Of a stretch of 64,000 nucleotides of DNA, positions 50,831 through 60,195 are shown in pieces. Position 1 is the first letter of the stretch. Each line of letters begins with the position of its first letter. The stretch comes from Caldilineaceae bacterium (lineage in GTDB: Bacteria; Chloroflexota; Anaerolineae; Caldilineales; Caldilineaceae). The translations under genes and the position numbers were made by a program. The DNA is taken from contig JAJEDI010000011.1 of NCBI GenBank assembly GCA_022821585.1, forward strand, positions 1 through 64,000. The letters are read 5' to 3'. The notes under the pieces are model-generated. The model made no database searches. It was not told the DNA's origin and was given only the letters and a program-made list of their open reading frames with translations.

Positions 50831-53701
50831 ATGAGCATCGGAGATGTCATCGCCGAACTGGGCCGGGACAGAGGCTTTATGGCCAACGTCACCGCCTGGG
50901 AGATACTGCCGGCCCGCGCCGGCCAGCTTGTCGAAGTACCGGAAGAGTTGCATCCGGCACTGAGGGAGGCGCTGCAGCGCCGCGGGGTTGAGCGGCTCTA
51001 CGGCCACCAGGCCGAAGCCTTGGCCTCTGCCCTGGCTGGCGACCCCTCAATCACAGTCGTGACCCCCACAGCAAGCGGAAAGACGCTATGTTACGTCCTG
51101 CCGGTGCTGCAAGCGCTGCTCAGCGACCCTGAAGCCACGGCCCTGTTCCTCTTTCCAACGAAGGCACTGGCCCACGATCAACTGGCGGAGATTGGAGACT
51201 GGATCGGCGAGTTAGCCGCCTTCGACGGCGCTGACGCGGACGGCCTGGCCGGCGCGGGCTCCATCGCGGCTTACGATGGCGACACGCCGGCTGCGGAACG
51301 CCGATCGGTCCGGCAGAATGCCCGAGCGGTCCTATCCAATCCGGACATGTTGCACGCTGGGGTCCTGCCATATCACGGCGAATGGGCGCGTTTTTTCGGG
51401 GGACTGCGCTACGTCATCATCGACGAAATGCATAGCTACCGTGGTGTATTCGGCAGCCACGTCGCCAATGTTTTGCGCAGACTGCGGCGGGTCGCGGGCC
51501 ACTACGGCAGCCACCCCCAATTCTTGCTGACCAGTGCCACCATCGCCAATCCACAGCAGCTGGCAGAAAGCCTCAGCGAGCATCCTGTCAAAGTCATTGA
51601 CAATAACGGCGCGCCGCAGGGAAGGAAGCACATTGTGTTGTACGCGCCGCCCCTTTACGACCCGATCCAGGGCCTGCGCCGCAGCAGCGTATTGGAAAGC
51701 CAGGAGCTGGCGGTCCGTTTTCTCCAGGGTGGGCTGCAGACGATCGTGTTTGGCCGCGCGCGCCTGACGGTGGAACTGCTGCTCAGCTACATCCGGGAGG
51801 GTTTGCAGGGCAGCGGCAGAGGCAGTGAAACGGAGAAAAACAGGGATCACATCTCACCTTCGGCTGTGCGGGGCTACCGGGGAGGTTACCTGCCGTTGGA
51901 ACGCCGCCAGATCGAGGCGGGATTGCGGACGGGAAGTGTGCGGGGGGTGGTTGCAACGAATGCGCTCGAACTGGGGATTGACATCGGCCAGTTGGAGGCG
52001 GCGGTGATTTGCGGCTATCCGGGGACGATCGCAGCGGCGTGGCAGCAGTGGGGACGGGTCGGGCGCACGACCGGAGAGTCTGTGGCCGTGCTGGTGGCAA
52101 CGGCCGGGGCGCTGGACCAGTACGTAGTCAATAATCCACAGTATCTCCTGCAGCGATCACCGGAAAGGGCATTTGCGAATGCGGACAACCTGGTGCTTCT
52201 GGTGGACCAGATGCGTTGCGCGGCATTTGAACTGCCATTTGCCGAAGGGGACCGGTTTGGGCAGTCTCCCTTTACAGGAGACGTGCTGGAGTTGCTGGCT
52301 GAAGAGAAGAGTGTGCAACAGTTCGGCAGCAGCTTCTTGTGGCGGGGAGGCGGGTATCCTTCGCGGCATTTCGGCCTGCGCAGCGTTGGCGGCGAACCTG
52401 TTGTTGTCCAGGCTGGGAGCTCGGACAGGAGGCCTGCTTCCGGGACTAGGGGTAGGGAGAAGAGGACGGGCCGTCATCGCACGTCTGACCCCGGTGTGAA
52501 ACCTGATCAAGGCGAAGAGCGGTTTACGGTTGTAGGAGAAGTGGACGCGGCCAACGCGACGTTACAGGTGCACGAGGGGGCGGTCTACTTACACGAGGGG
52601 CGCAGCTACCTGGTGGAAAAATTGGACCTGGAGGGGAGACAGGCGTGGGTGTGGCCGGCGGAGCTCGAATATTACACGGAGGCTAGCGGCGAGACTGAGA
52701 TCGAGGTGATTTCGGTGCATGGGAGCCGCGTGAGCGGCGGTGCGGAACTGGGTTACGGGGAGATTTTCGTGACCTCGCAGGTGACGCAGTACCGGCGTGT
52801 GCGGCGGTTTACGCATGAGAATCTTGGGATTCTGCCGCTCGACTATCCGCCGACGACGCTGGATACGGCCGGCTACTGGCTGGAGGTGACGGTTGACGCG
52901 CAAGAGGCGCTGATGGAGGCGGGGGACTGGCGGGATTCACCCAACGACTACGGTCCCGACTGGCAGGAGCAACGCGCCAGGACGCGTGAAAGGGACGGCT
53001 ACCGCTGTGCCGAGTGCAGCGCGGCTGAGACCCGCAACCGCCAGCATGACGTGCATCACCGGGTACCGTTCCGAGTTTTCAACTATATTCCGGGGCTAAA
53101 CCGAAACGACCTGGAGGCAAACCGGCTCGACAACCTGGCGCTGCTTTGCCGGCGATGTCACCACCGGCTGGAGGCGGGTGTGCGGGCGCGAACCGGAATG
53201 GACGGGGTGGCGTATGCGCTGGGCAATCTGGCGCCCCTGCATCTCATGTGTGACCGGCGCGATATTGACGTTGCCATCATTCGGGAGCAGTATGAGAGCG
53301 GGCTGCAACAGCACAGGGTGGGGGCTGTACCGCCACCGTCTCAGGAGGAGCCGACCGCACCCCGAATCTACATTTATGAACGCATTCCCGCCGGGATCGG
53401 ATTCAGCGCGCAACTTTACGAGCGGCACGACGAGTTGATGGCGGGGGCGGCGGACTTGATCCGCAGCTGCGGGTGCCGCTACGGATGCCCCGCGTGTGTG
53501 GGGCCGGTGTTGCTTGTGGATAGCACGCAGATTTCCGGCGCACAGGATTCCACTCGTTCTTCTGCAACCGCCGATCCCGCTGAAGAGGTCCAGTTCTGGA
53601 GCGACACACCGGGCCAAGGCGGCGCGCAGCCGGCGCCGCGGCCGCTGTTGGAAACGAAACAGTTGGCGCTGGCGCTGCTGGCTGCACTGGCTGGCGATTG
53701 A
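50831..53701 (+). CDS. MrfA-like DEAD/DEAH helicase with internal HNH domain
   Basis: This 956-residue protein has motor motifs TASGKT (80-85), DEMH (198-201), SAT (235-237) and QQWGRVGR (405-412), and a C-terminal MrfA/DUF1998 cysteine cluster CGCRYGCPAC (880-889). Between them, at about 705-780, is a complete HNH signature: CAEC (726-729), VHHRV (741-745), N768, and CRRCHH (773-778). MrfA is a repair helicase acting on crosslink damage in Bacillus. The HNH zone could be a nuclease or a zinc-bound structural element. A low-complexity segment near 528-560 precedes it. No stop or frameshift. Confidence 0.87.
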   Translation: MSIGDVIAELGRDRGFMANVTAWEILPARAGQLVEVPEELHPALREALQRRGVERLYGHQAEALASALAGDPSITVVTPTASGKTLCYVLPVLQALLSDPEATALFLFPTKALAHDQLAEIGDWIGELAAFDGADADGLAGAGSIAAYDGDTPAAERRSVRQNARAVLSNPDMLHAGVLPYHGEWARFFGGLRYVIIDEMHSYRGVFGSHVANVLRRLRRVAGHYGSHPQFLLTSATIANPQQLAESLSEHPVKVIDNNGAPQGRKHIVLYAPPLYDPIQGLRRSSVLESQELAVRFLQGGLQTIVFGRARLTVELLLSYIREGLQGSGRGSETEKNRDHISPSAVRGYRGGYLPLERRQIEAGLRTGSVRGVVATNALELGIDIGQLEAAVICGYPGTIAAAWQQWGRVGRTTGESVAVLVATAGALDQYVVNNPQYLLQRSPERAFANADNLVLLVDQMRCAAFELPFAEGDRFGQSPFTGDVLELLAEEKSVQQFGSSFLWRGGGYPSRHFGLRSVGGEPVVVQAGSSDRRPASGTRGREKRTGRHRTSDPGVKPDQGEERFTVVGEVDAANATLQVHEGAVYLHEGRSYLVEKLDLEGRQAWVWPAELEYYTEASGETEIEVISVHGSRVSGGAELGYGEIFVTSQVTQYRRVRRFTHENLGILPLDYPPTTLDTAGYWLEVTVDAQEALMEAGDWRDSPNDYGPDWQEQRARTRERDGYRCAECSAAETRNRQHDVHHRVPFRVFNYIPGLNRNDLEANRLDNLALLCRRCHHRLEAGVRARTGMDGVAYALGNLAPLHLMCDRRDIDVAIIREQYESGLQQHRVGAVPPPSQEEPTAPRIYIYERIPAGIGFSAQLYERHDELMAGAADLIRSCGCRYGCPACVGPVLLVDSTQISGAQDSTRSSATADPAEEVQFWSDTPGQGGAQPAPRPLLETKQLALALLAALAGD

Positions 53702-53717
53702 GCTTGGAGTGCCCAGC

Positions 53718-54458
53718 TTAGCTGAACAGAGTTTCGTCTTTGCGCAAGGGCGAAAAGGAGCGGCGATGGGCCGAGCAAGGGCCCAGCTGCTCGATAGCGG
53801 CGAGGTGGGTGCGGGCGGCGTAACCCTTGTGACTGTGGAAGCCGTAGGCGGGGTACCGTTCATGCAGCTGGCAGAGCAGCCGGTCGCGATGGACCTTGGC
53901 GAGAATGGAGGCGGCGGCGATGGAAACGATGTGCAGGTCGCCTCTGGCGAAGCTCAGTTGGGGAAGGTTGAGCGACTTGAGCTGGACCCAGTCGAGGAGC
54001 AGGTGATCGGGGCAAGGCGAGAGGGCCAGGACGGCGCGGCGCATGGCAAGGCGAGTGGCTGGGGCGATACCACGGGCGTCGATTTCGGCGGCAGATGCTT
54101 CGCCAAGCGACCAAGAGACAGCTTGCTCCTGAATGCGAAAAGAAAATTCTTCACGCTGCTGTGGCGACAGAAGCTTGCTATCCTGGACTTCGGCCCAGAG
54201 CCCGGCGCGCCTGGTGTTTACGGGCAGAATTACGGCACCGGCCACTACGGGACCGGCGAGCGCGCCGCGTCCGGCCTCGTCCAGGCCGGCAACACTGGTG
54301 AAGCCAGCGCGCCACAGTTTTCGCTCTTCCGCGAGGGAAGGGTAGAGCTTCTTTGGTTCCCTATTTTTTTTGCCCAACTCCGTTACGGTATCACGTGGTT
54401 CGCGGTTCGTGCAGTTGCGTCGGCTTTGTAAAGGACGTCCGACATCCTGCACACGCAT
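53718..54458 (-). CDS. rnhB: Ribonuclease HII
   Basis: This 246-residue frame has the catalytic set: GLDEAGRGALAGP (D and E), DSKLL, LLLDWVQ and KVHRDRLL, the DEDD metal site. The first 45 residues are basic and not conserved, so the true start may be a TTG near LGKKNREPKK. It cuts RNA in RNA-DNA hybrids at misplaced ribonucleotides. The stop lies 17 bases after the helicase stop, convergent. Palindromic elements lie just upstream of its start. Confidence 0.9.
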   Translation of the reverse strand: MRVQDVGRPLQSRRNCTNREPRDTVTELGKKNREPKKLYPSLAEERKLWRAGFTSVAGLDEAGRGALAGPVVAGAVILPVNTRRAGLWAEVQDSKLLSPQQREEFSFRIQEQAVSWSLGEASAAEIDARGIAPATRLAMRRAVLALSPCPDHLLLDWVQLKSLNLPQLSFARGDLHIVSIAAASILAKVHRDRLLCQLHERYPAYGFHSHKGYAARTHLAAIEQLGPCSAHRRSFSPLRKDETLFS

Positions 54459-54508
54459 CGGAAGATTACCATCGTCTGCGAATGTTTTTTGCAGGAAACG
54501 GCCGGCAC

Positions 54509-54679
54509 TTCACATTGTCGATGTGCAATTCCTGGTGACTGCATTTTTGCGAGGTACCTCCCGGAAATTACACAGGCGACGTGTAATTCGGATTTTCCGC
54601 AGAATTTCCCCTATGAACGGCCCCAAAAATACACACGCAATGTGTAATTTGTCCAGAAATTTACACAGGCGATGTGTAA
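54509..54679. repeat. Four palindromic ~19-bp elements (TTACACA-n5-TGTGTAA type)
   Basis: Copies are TTCACATTGTCGATGTGCAA (54509-54528), TTACACAGGCGACGTGTAA (54568-54586), ATACACACGCAATGTGTAA (54629-54647) and TTACACAGGCGATGTGTAA (54661-54679). The last is a perfect palindrome of arms TTACACA/TGTGTAA about GGCGA. Centre distances are about 59, 61 and 32 bases, close to whole helical turns. They fill the gap between the RNase HII start and the end of the SDR gene. They look like operators for a dimeric regulator or repeated binding sites of another protein. Confidence 0.8.
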
Positions 54680-54719
54680 CCCCCTCTCTGGCTTAAGCTT
54701 TCTCCGCAGTGAAGTCTCT

Positions 54720-55445
54720 CTACTTCCAAAGAATCTCCACGTCCTGGCGGGGTTTGAAGCCTAGGATGCGTTTTGTCTTTTCGTTGCTGAATTTGCCGTG
54801 GGGCATGTCGGCGAAGACGTAGAAGACTTCATTGCGGGAGGGCAGCGCGTCGAGGTCGATGTCCAGCCCGAGGGTAAAGACTTCGGCCGAGTTTTCCCAA
54901 GAGATTACGTATGGCGCGTAGCGTTCGCCAGGTTGGATGGCCGCCGGGTCTTTGAAGTTGTAGAAAAGGTAGTGCTGCACGCTGATGTCGTGATGTTCGG
55001 TGAAAACGCGGCAGATTTCCAGGCCCATGGCCTTGGTAAGGGCGTAGAGGTTGGTCCCTGGTTGCGGGGGGATGTCGGGGACGATGCCGAAGTCGAGAAT
55101 TTCGGTGATGTGGCGGCCGGCAACGGTGAAGTGCGGGCCGGTATTGATGACGCGGTTAATTCCATGGGTAACGGCGGCCTGCATCATGTTGTAGCAGCCG
55201 CGGGTGCTGACGTCCCAGGCAGTTTGGCGATCGCGGCGGAGGACTGAGAGGTTGACGATGGCGTCCATGCCGGCGGCGGCGGCGACGACGCCATCCAGGT
55301 CGGCGGCATCGAGCAGAAGGAACTCGCCGGGGAGGTCTTCCTCAGGCGGCGTAATATCTGTGATACGCAGGTTGTGGTTGGGCGCGAGTTCGCGGGCCAC
55401 GTAAGGGCCGAGCATGCCGGCGCCGCCGAGAATGAGTACGTTCAT
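54720..55445 (-). CDS. Short SDR-type NAD(P)-binding protein
   Basis: This 241-residue protein starts MNVLILGGAGMLGPYVA, the Rossmann loop of extended SDR enzymes, with DLDGVVAAAAGMDAIVNLSVL and the active-type YALTKAMG (Y..K). It lacks the C-terminal substrate domain of full GalE-like enzymes. Its ATG overlaps the stop of the upstream SDR gene by four bases. Possible role in sugar or steroid-like metabolism is not decided. It is co-translated with the next gene. Confidence 0.78.
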   Translation of the reverse strand: MNVLILGGAGMLGPYVARELAPNHNLRITDITPPEEDLPGEFLLLDAADLDGVVAAAAGMDAIVNLSVLRRDRQTAWDVSTRGCYNMMQAAVTHGINRVINTGPHFTVAGRHITEILDFGIVPDIPPQPGTNLYALTKAMGLEICRVFTEHHDISVQHYLFYNFKDPAAIQPGERYAPYVISWENSAEVFTLGLDIDLDALPSRNEVFYVFADMPHGKFSNEKTKRILGFKPRQDVEILWK

Positions 55446-56056
55446 TGTGGTCTCTCCCCTACATGTGTAATCAACCAGGGTTCGCGGGCGCCTTCTTCTT
55501 TGGATCTGTGCTGTGCGGCGAGGGAGGCGGGTTGTGCGAGGGCATCGATGACAGCGTCGGCGACGGTGGCGTCGGATGCTTCACCCAAGCGGAGAACCCT
55601 CACGTCCAGGCTGCCTTCGCGGGCGAATTCGCGGCCGACCTGCTCGGCCATGTGCTTAGTGAGGGTGGGTGGCTGGGTTGTGGGCAGAGGCCGCCAAGTC
55701 TCGGTGACGCGGTAGCCCGGGGGGTAGGCGGCCATGAGTTCGAGCGTACTGAGGATGATGACCTGCTGGACGCCTTCCTCGGCGGCGGCCATGAGAAGGT
55801 TGTAGGTACAGCGGGTGGCGGCGTCGAGCTGTGAGCTGACGTCCTCCTCGGGCAGGGGTTCCACGGCGTGGATGATGGCGTCGATGCCGCGTGTGAGCAG
55901 GTTTGTAGATCTGTCGTGCCCCAGTCCGGAAAGCGCGAATTCGTGCTCGGTATTGACATGCGCCCTTTCGGTGAGCCTGACCTCGTGGTGGCTGGCCAGG
56001 TGGTCGGCTAGTGCCGCGCTGCGGTCATGGCTGGCCGATGTGATAAGAATTCTCAT
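55442..56056 (-). CDS. Small SDR-like protein
   Basis: This 204-residue protein begins MRILITSASHDRSAALADHL, a degenerate Rossmann loop without the GxxGxxG pattern, then AIIHAVEPLPEEDV, VQQVIILSTLELM and LTKHMAEQVGREFA. Alternating blocks match the neighbouring SDR gene, so both may form a heterodimer. The dinucleotide site looks weak here. Starts 20 bases after the ABC-2 permease gene on the same strand. Confidence 0.65.
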   Translation of the reverse strand: MRILITSASHDRSAALADHLASHHEVRLTERAHVNTEHEFALSGLGHDRSTNLLTRGIDAIIHAVEPLPEEDVSSQLDAATRCTYNLLMAAAEEGVQQVIILSTLELMAAYPPGYRVTETWRPLPTTQPPTLTKHMAEQVGREFAREGSLDVRVLRLGEASDATVADAVIDALAQPASLAAQHRSKEEGAREPWLITHVGERPQ

Positions 56057-56076
56057 AGAGTTTCCTCCTTAGTTTT

Positions 56077-56862
56077 TCAGGCTGAGGCGCCGGAATAGAA
56101 GCGGATGCCCACGCGCCAGAACCAGCGGGAGACGAGAAGCATGGCGACGGCCAGGGCGACTGTGCCGACGAGGCTGGCGTCGGTGATGCGGCCGCTGACG
56201 GCGGAGGCGGGTACGGTGGTGGCAAAGGCGACCGGGACCAGGAATGTCAGCACGGCGCGCAGCCAGGCGGGGTAGATGCTGACGGGCCAGCGGCCGGCTT
56301 GCCACATGCTCATAAAGATGACCTGAATGTTCTCGACCTTCACGAACCAGAAGGCGCAGGTGCTGAGCATAAGCCAGAAGCTGTAGATTATCAAGGCGCC
56401 ACTCAAGAGCGTGACGGCGAAGACTGCGGTGTCGAGCAGACCAAGGCGGGCTCCGAGGCGCAGGAGCGCGATGCCGAGCACGGGCAGGGCGATGAGCACG
56501 TCGACGAGGCGCCAGATTTCGATACTTTGGATGCTGACCAGCACCTGTGAGTCTGCCGGTTTGGTGAGGGTGAAATCGAGCGTGCCCTGGCGCACGTCGT
56601 CCATGAATTTGGTCATCGAGGGGCGGATGATGGTGCGGATCAGGCCGCCGATGAGGAAGTATACGCCGACCAGCGCGAGGAGCTCCTCCTGACGCCAGCC
56701 GCCCAGGGTGTCGGTGTGGTTGAAGACGACGGCCAGGCCGCCGAGGGCCACACACAGATCCAGGGCGGACTGCACGAGACTGATCCAGAAATTGGCGCGG
56801 TACTCCAATTCGCCGAGGATTCCGATGCGCAGGTAGGTGGCAAAGAGGCGTATGTAGAACAT
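56077..56862 (-). CDS. ABC-2-type exporter permease (DUF990 type), subunit 1
   Basis: This 261-residue protein has six hydrophobic segments. It begins MFYIRLFATYLRIGILGELEYRANFW, and contains TKFMDDVRQGTLDFTLTKPAD, the hallmark of the DUF990/ABC-2 permease family. It pairs with the permease gene 14 bases upstream and the ATPase at 57801 to form a small-molecule exporter. Substrate unknown. Confidence 0.86.
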   Translation of the reverse strand: MFYIRLFATYLRIGILGELEYRANFWISLVQSALDLCVALGGLAVVFNHTDTLGGWRQEELLALVGVYFLIGGLIRTIIRPSMTKFMDDVRQGTLDFTLTKPADSQVLVSIQSIEIWRLVDVLIALPVLGIALLRLGARLGLLDTAVFAVTLLSGALIIYSFWLMLSTCAFWFVKVENIQVIFMSMWQAGRWPVSIYPAWLRAVLTFLVPVAFATTVPASAVSGRITDASLVGTVALAVAMLLVSRWFWRVGIRFYSGASA

Positions 56863-56876
56863 GGTTTCAGGTGCGG

Positions 56877-57680
56877 TCAGGCTCCGAAGGCCGCGTAACG
56901 TTTGATTCCAGCGCGGTAGATGAGCTGCATGACCAGATAGCCGGCGAGCAGCCAGAACAGCTGCGCGCCGAGGCCGATGAGCAGATCCCGGGGCGTAACG
57001 CGCCCGAGCAGAACCTCAACGGGGAAGTAGAGCATCCAGCGGAAAGGTAGAAGGTCGGCGGCGCGCTGCACGATCTCCGGGAAGAGGGTTAGCGGGGCCA
57101 GCTTGCCGGAGAAGAAGAGCGTGACGACGATGTATGCCTGGTTCATGGCATCGATACGCAATGTCCAGAAGGCGACCATGGCCAGGGACCATTCCCAGTA
57201 GAAGCGCATCAGGAAGGCCAGAATCAGGACAGGGACGAAGGCGGCCAGTGTCCAGAAGGCCGGCTGCCAGGAGGCGTCGAAGAACCAGGCGAGCAGCAGT
57301 ACGGTCGGCCCCATCACGGTCAGGGTCAGGAATTTGTAGCCAATGTTGTCGGCGATGTCGCTGTGAATGGGGTGGATGGGCTTGAGTAGCATTACGGAGA
57401 ACTGGCCCATGCGGATGCGATAGACGTATTCCCACATGATCCAGGTGAAGGTCCCGTGACTGACCATCATCATGGCGATGAAGTAGACGACAAAGTCATT
57501 GGTGCTATAGCTGCCGACGGAGCCGCCCTGCTGCAGGGAGACAGTGCGCCAAATGACCAGATACATGAGGGGCTCAATGATGCCGCCCAGGAGCCAGATC
57601 AGCATTGCGATCCGGTACTGAAACATCAACATCAGCGATGTGCGGAAGTAGCCTCTATAAATCGGGTAATAGGCAAACAT
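56877..57680 (-). CDS. ABC-2-type exporter permease (DUF990 type), subunit 2
   Basis: This 267-residue protein has six membrane segments and the blocks YRTSLMLMFQYR-like YFRTSLMLMFQYRIAMLIWLLGG and RMGQFSVMLLKPIHPIHSD. This is the partner pattern of the other DUF990 permease. It is coded 120 bases downstream of the ATPase, a looser spacing than its 14 bases to the next permease. Together they form the membrane part of an exporter. Confidence 0.86.
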   Translation of the reverse strand: MFAYYPIYRGYFRTSLMLMFQYRIAMLIWLLGGIIEPLMYLVIWRTVSLQQGGSVGSYSTNDFVVYFIAMMMVSHGTFTWIMWEYVYRIRMGQFSVMLLKPIHPIHSDIADNIGYKFLTLTVMGPTVLLLAWFFDASWQPAFWTLAAFVPVLILAFLMRFYWEWSLAMVAFWTLRIDAMNQAYIVVTLFFSGKLAPLTLFPEIVQRAADLLPFRWMLYFPVEVLLGRVTPRDLLIGLGAQLFWLLAGYLVMQLIYRAGIKRYAAFGA

Positions 57681-57800
57681 TTTTGAACTGTTGTCTCCCG
57701 TCCCCCATGGCGTTCAGACTGGGAAGGTCAGCTTGAGGCGGGTGGCGCCTGTGAAAAGGGTCCTGATCGCTGACGGCCCACGCTGTTCCCAGGGCCGGTT

Positions 57801-58829
57801 CTAATCGCCGTTTGCGTGCTGCGAGTCCGGTGCAACGGACGGATCTGGTGACTGACTGAAAACGTGTTCGATAACGTCCTCGATTGGCGGGTCCTGCACG
57901 GTCAGGTCGGCGACGTCGAGCTCGGCGAGCAGGCGCCCAGTGACTGAGGCGGTATCGTCTTTGGGGATGCGCAGGGTGATACGGCCTTCACTCTGGGCAA
58001 TGAGTTCGCCATACTGTGCCAGCGGGCGGTCGTTGAGGCCGTTTTGCAGTTTGACCTCGACGGTCTTGAAGGGCGCGACACGGTCGGCCAGGCCAGTCAA
58101 CTCGCCGTCGTAAAGCAGTTTGCCGTGGTGGATGACGATAACGCGCTTGCAGAGGGCTTCAACGTCGGCCATGTAGTGGCTGGTCAACAGGACGGTGGCG
58201 CCGGTGCGCTGATTGTAATCGGTGATGAAGCGGCGGATGCGGCGCTGCATGGTCACGTCGAGACCGATGGTCGGCTCGTCAAGGAAGAGGACAGATGGCC
58301 GGTGCAGGAGCGCAGTGGCGATTTCGCACTTCATGCGCTCACCGAGAGAGAGGTTGCGGGTCGGCTTCTGCAGCAGCGACTCCAATTCCAGTAGTTCGGT
58401 CAGCTCTTCGACCGCAGGTCGGTACTGCGCTTCGGGGATGCGGTAGACGGCGCGGTGGAGTTCGAAGGTGTCGACGACGGGTATGTCCCACAGGAGCTGG
58501 TTGCGTTGCCCCATTACCAGGGTCATGCGGCGCAGGTAGTCGCGGTTGCGCTCCCAGGGGCGGTAGCCGAGGACGGTGGCGCGGCCGCCGGTGGGATGGA
58601 GCAGGCCGGACAGCATCTTCAGGGTGGTTGTTTTGCCGGCGCCGTTGGGGCCGAGGAAGCCTACGATCTCGCCTTCGGCAACGGAGAAGGAGATTGCGTC
58701 CACGGCATTGACATCGCGGGTCTTGCGCTTGACGAGACTGCGCATGGCCGCGATCAGCCCGGCGTCGCGTTCGTTGACGGTGTAGACTTTGGTCAGCCGA
58801 TCGATGTGGATGACAGGGTTTTGTTCCAC
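57801..58829 (-). CDS. ABC transporter ATP-binding protein of the ABC-2 exporter
   Basis: This 342-residue protein has Walker A GPNGAGKTT, Q-loop GQRNQLLWD, a signature reading LSLGERMKCEIA (LSGGQ replaced by LSLGE), Walker B VLFLDEPTIGLD and H-loop LLTSHYM. The LSLGER form is common in this exporter group. The N-terminal extension VYTVNERDAGLIAAMRSLVKRK is typical of ATPases that serve DUF990 permeases. The tail of about 90 residues probably contacts the permeases. Confidence 0.92.
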   Translation of the reverse strand: MEQNPVIHIDRLTKVYTVNERDAGLIAAMRSLVKRKTRDVNAVDAISFSVAEGEIVGFLGPNGAGKTTTLKMLSGLLHPTGGRATVLGYRPWERNRDYLRRMTLVMGQRNQLLWDIPVVDTFELHRAVYRIPEAQYRPAVEELTELLELESLLQKPTRNLSLGERMKCEIATALLHRPSVLFLDEPTIGLDVTMQRRIRRFITDYNQRTGATVLLTSHYMADVEALCKRVIVIHHGKLLYDGELTGLADRVAPFKTVEVKLQNGLNDRPLAQYGELIAQSEGRITLRIPKDDTASVTGRLLAELDVADLTVQDPPIEDVIEHVFSQSPDPSVAPDSQHANGD

Positions 58830-58835
58830 TGTGGG

Positions 58836-60179
58836 TCAACTCTCGTTAGGGTCGGGGCCGGCGGTCACGAGGGTATAAGCGTCGGTGCGCAGGTATTGGG
58901 CGGCGACGCGCTGGACATCCTCTGAAGTGATGGCTTTGATTCGGTCCTGATAGGTCTGGAGGTAGTCCAGTCCGAGGCCGAACCATTCCAGATTGAGAAG
59001 GATGGAGGCGACGCCGTCGTTGGTTTCCAGGCGTAGGGGAAGTGTGCCGGTCATGTTGGCGATGCTGTCGGAGAGCTCTTCGTCGCTGACCGGTTCCTGC
59101 CCCAGCCGCTCGAATTCGTGGAGGATGCTGTCGATGGCCAGGTCGACGTTTTGCGGGTTGACGCCGGCGAAGGCGACCCAGGGCCCGATGCCGACGTCGG
59201 CGTCGAGCGCGCTGTAGCTGTAGTAGGCCAGGCCTTGCCGCTCGCGTACGGTTTCGCCGAGGCGGCCCATCATGCCGAACTGGCCGAGGATGTTGTTGGC
59301 AACCTGGACGGCGTGGTAGTCGGGATGGTTGCGGGGGATGGCGAGGCAGCCGATGACGACATCAGACTGAACTTTGCCGGGCATGGGAAACGCTTTGCGC
59401 TGGATGCCGTTGGCGCCGGTCACCGGTGGGATGGTGTCTGCAGGCGCGGGCGGTTCGGCGCCGATGGCCCAGTCACCGAAGTGGGATTCCAGCAGCGCCA
59501 CCGCCGCCTCCGGCTCGACATCGCCGCTGACGACGACGATGGCCTGGTTGGGATGGTAGTGATCGTGGTGGAAGCGGGTCACATGGTCGCGGTTAATTTC
59601 CTGGATCGTCTCAATATAGCCGGATGTGGACAGGCCGTAGGGATGGTCTCCGTAGATCATTTCGTTGAAACGGCGGTAGGAGACGCTGCGTGTGCTCTGT
59701 TCGCGCTCCTGCAAGCGAACGAGACGCTGGTTACGCACGCGTTCGATGTGTTCGGCGGGGAAGGTAGGCCGCTGCAGAATATCGGCCAGGATCTCCACCA
59801 TGAGCGGGAAATCTTCGACAAGGCTCTCGCTGCCAAAGTTGGTGACGTGGGTGCCTCCGCCGGCGCTGACGCTGGCGCCGACGGATTCCACGGCCTCGTT
59901 GAAGCGATCGAAGTCGTAGCTGGCGCTGCCGCGGCTCAGCAGGGAGGCGGTGAAGGAGGAGAGCCCTGTCTGTGCGGCCGGCTCATCGACGCTACCGGCG
60001 CGCAGAGCGCCCTCCAGCATGACGACCGGCGCGGATGGGTTGGCACGGACCAGAATTGTGATGCCGTTCGCGGTCTGGACGCGGTGGATGGTCTCGGGGC
60101 CAATCGTTGTCTGTCCGCCCTCGCCTGAGCGGGCCGCTGAGGCGTGAAGGCGGGGGGAGATGGAGAAGGTTCTGTTCAT
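58836..60179 (-). CDS. M16-family peptidase-like protein without the zinc motif
   Basis: This 447-residue M16B protein has both halves of the clamshell, with a conserved C-terminal block RLGETVRERQGLAYYSYSAL. The zinc motif HxxEH is replaced: the matching place reads TGLSSFTASLLSRG. Inactive M16 subunits normally work with an active partner coded next door; none is coded here. It begins 16 bases after the holA stop and ends just before the ABC ATPase gene, so it is probably in that operon. It may be a processing-peptidase alpha-like subunit. Confidence 0.84.
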   Translation of the reverse strand: MNRTFSISPRLHASAARSGEGGQTTIGPETIHRVQTANGITILVRANPSAPVVMLEGALRAGSVDEPAAQTGLSSFTASLLSRGSASYDFDRFNEAVESVGASVSAGGGTHVTNFGSESLVEDFPLMVEILADILQRPTFPAEHIERVRNQRLVRLQEREQSTRSVSYRRFNEMIYGDHPYGLSTSGYIETIQEINRDHVTRFHHDHYHPNQAIVVVSGDVEPEAAVALLESHFGDWAIGAEPPAPADTIPPVTGANGIQRKAFPMPGKVQSDVVIGCLAIPRNHPDYHAVQVANNILGQFGMMGRLGETVRERQGLAYYSYSALDADVGIGPWVAFAGVNPQNVDLAIDSILHEFERLGQEPVSDEELSDSIANMTGTLPLRLETNDGVASILLNLEWFGLGLDYLQTYQDRIKAITSEDVQRVAAQYLRTDAYTLVTAGPDPNES

Positions 60180-60195
60180 CAGGCGTTGCGTTCCT

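Noticed and set aside
54629-54679. NrdR-box pair, because two palindromes are centred 32 bases apart
   Set aside because: NrdR boxes have an AT-rich centre (ACACWATATAWGTGT type), while these have CGCA or GGCGA centres, and no ribonucleotide reductase gene is near.
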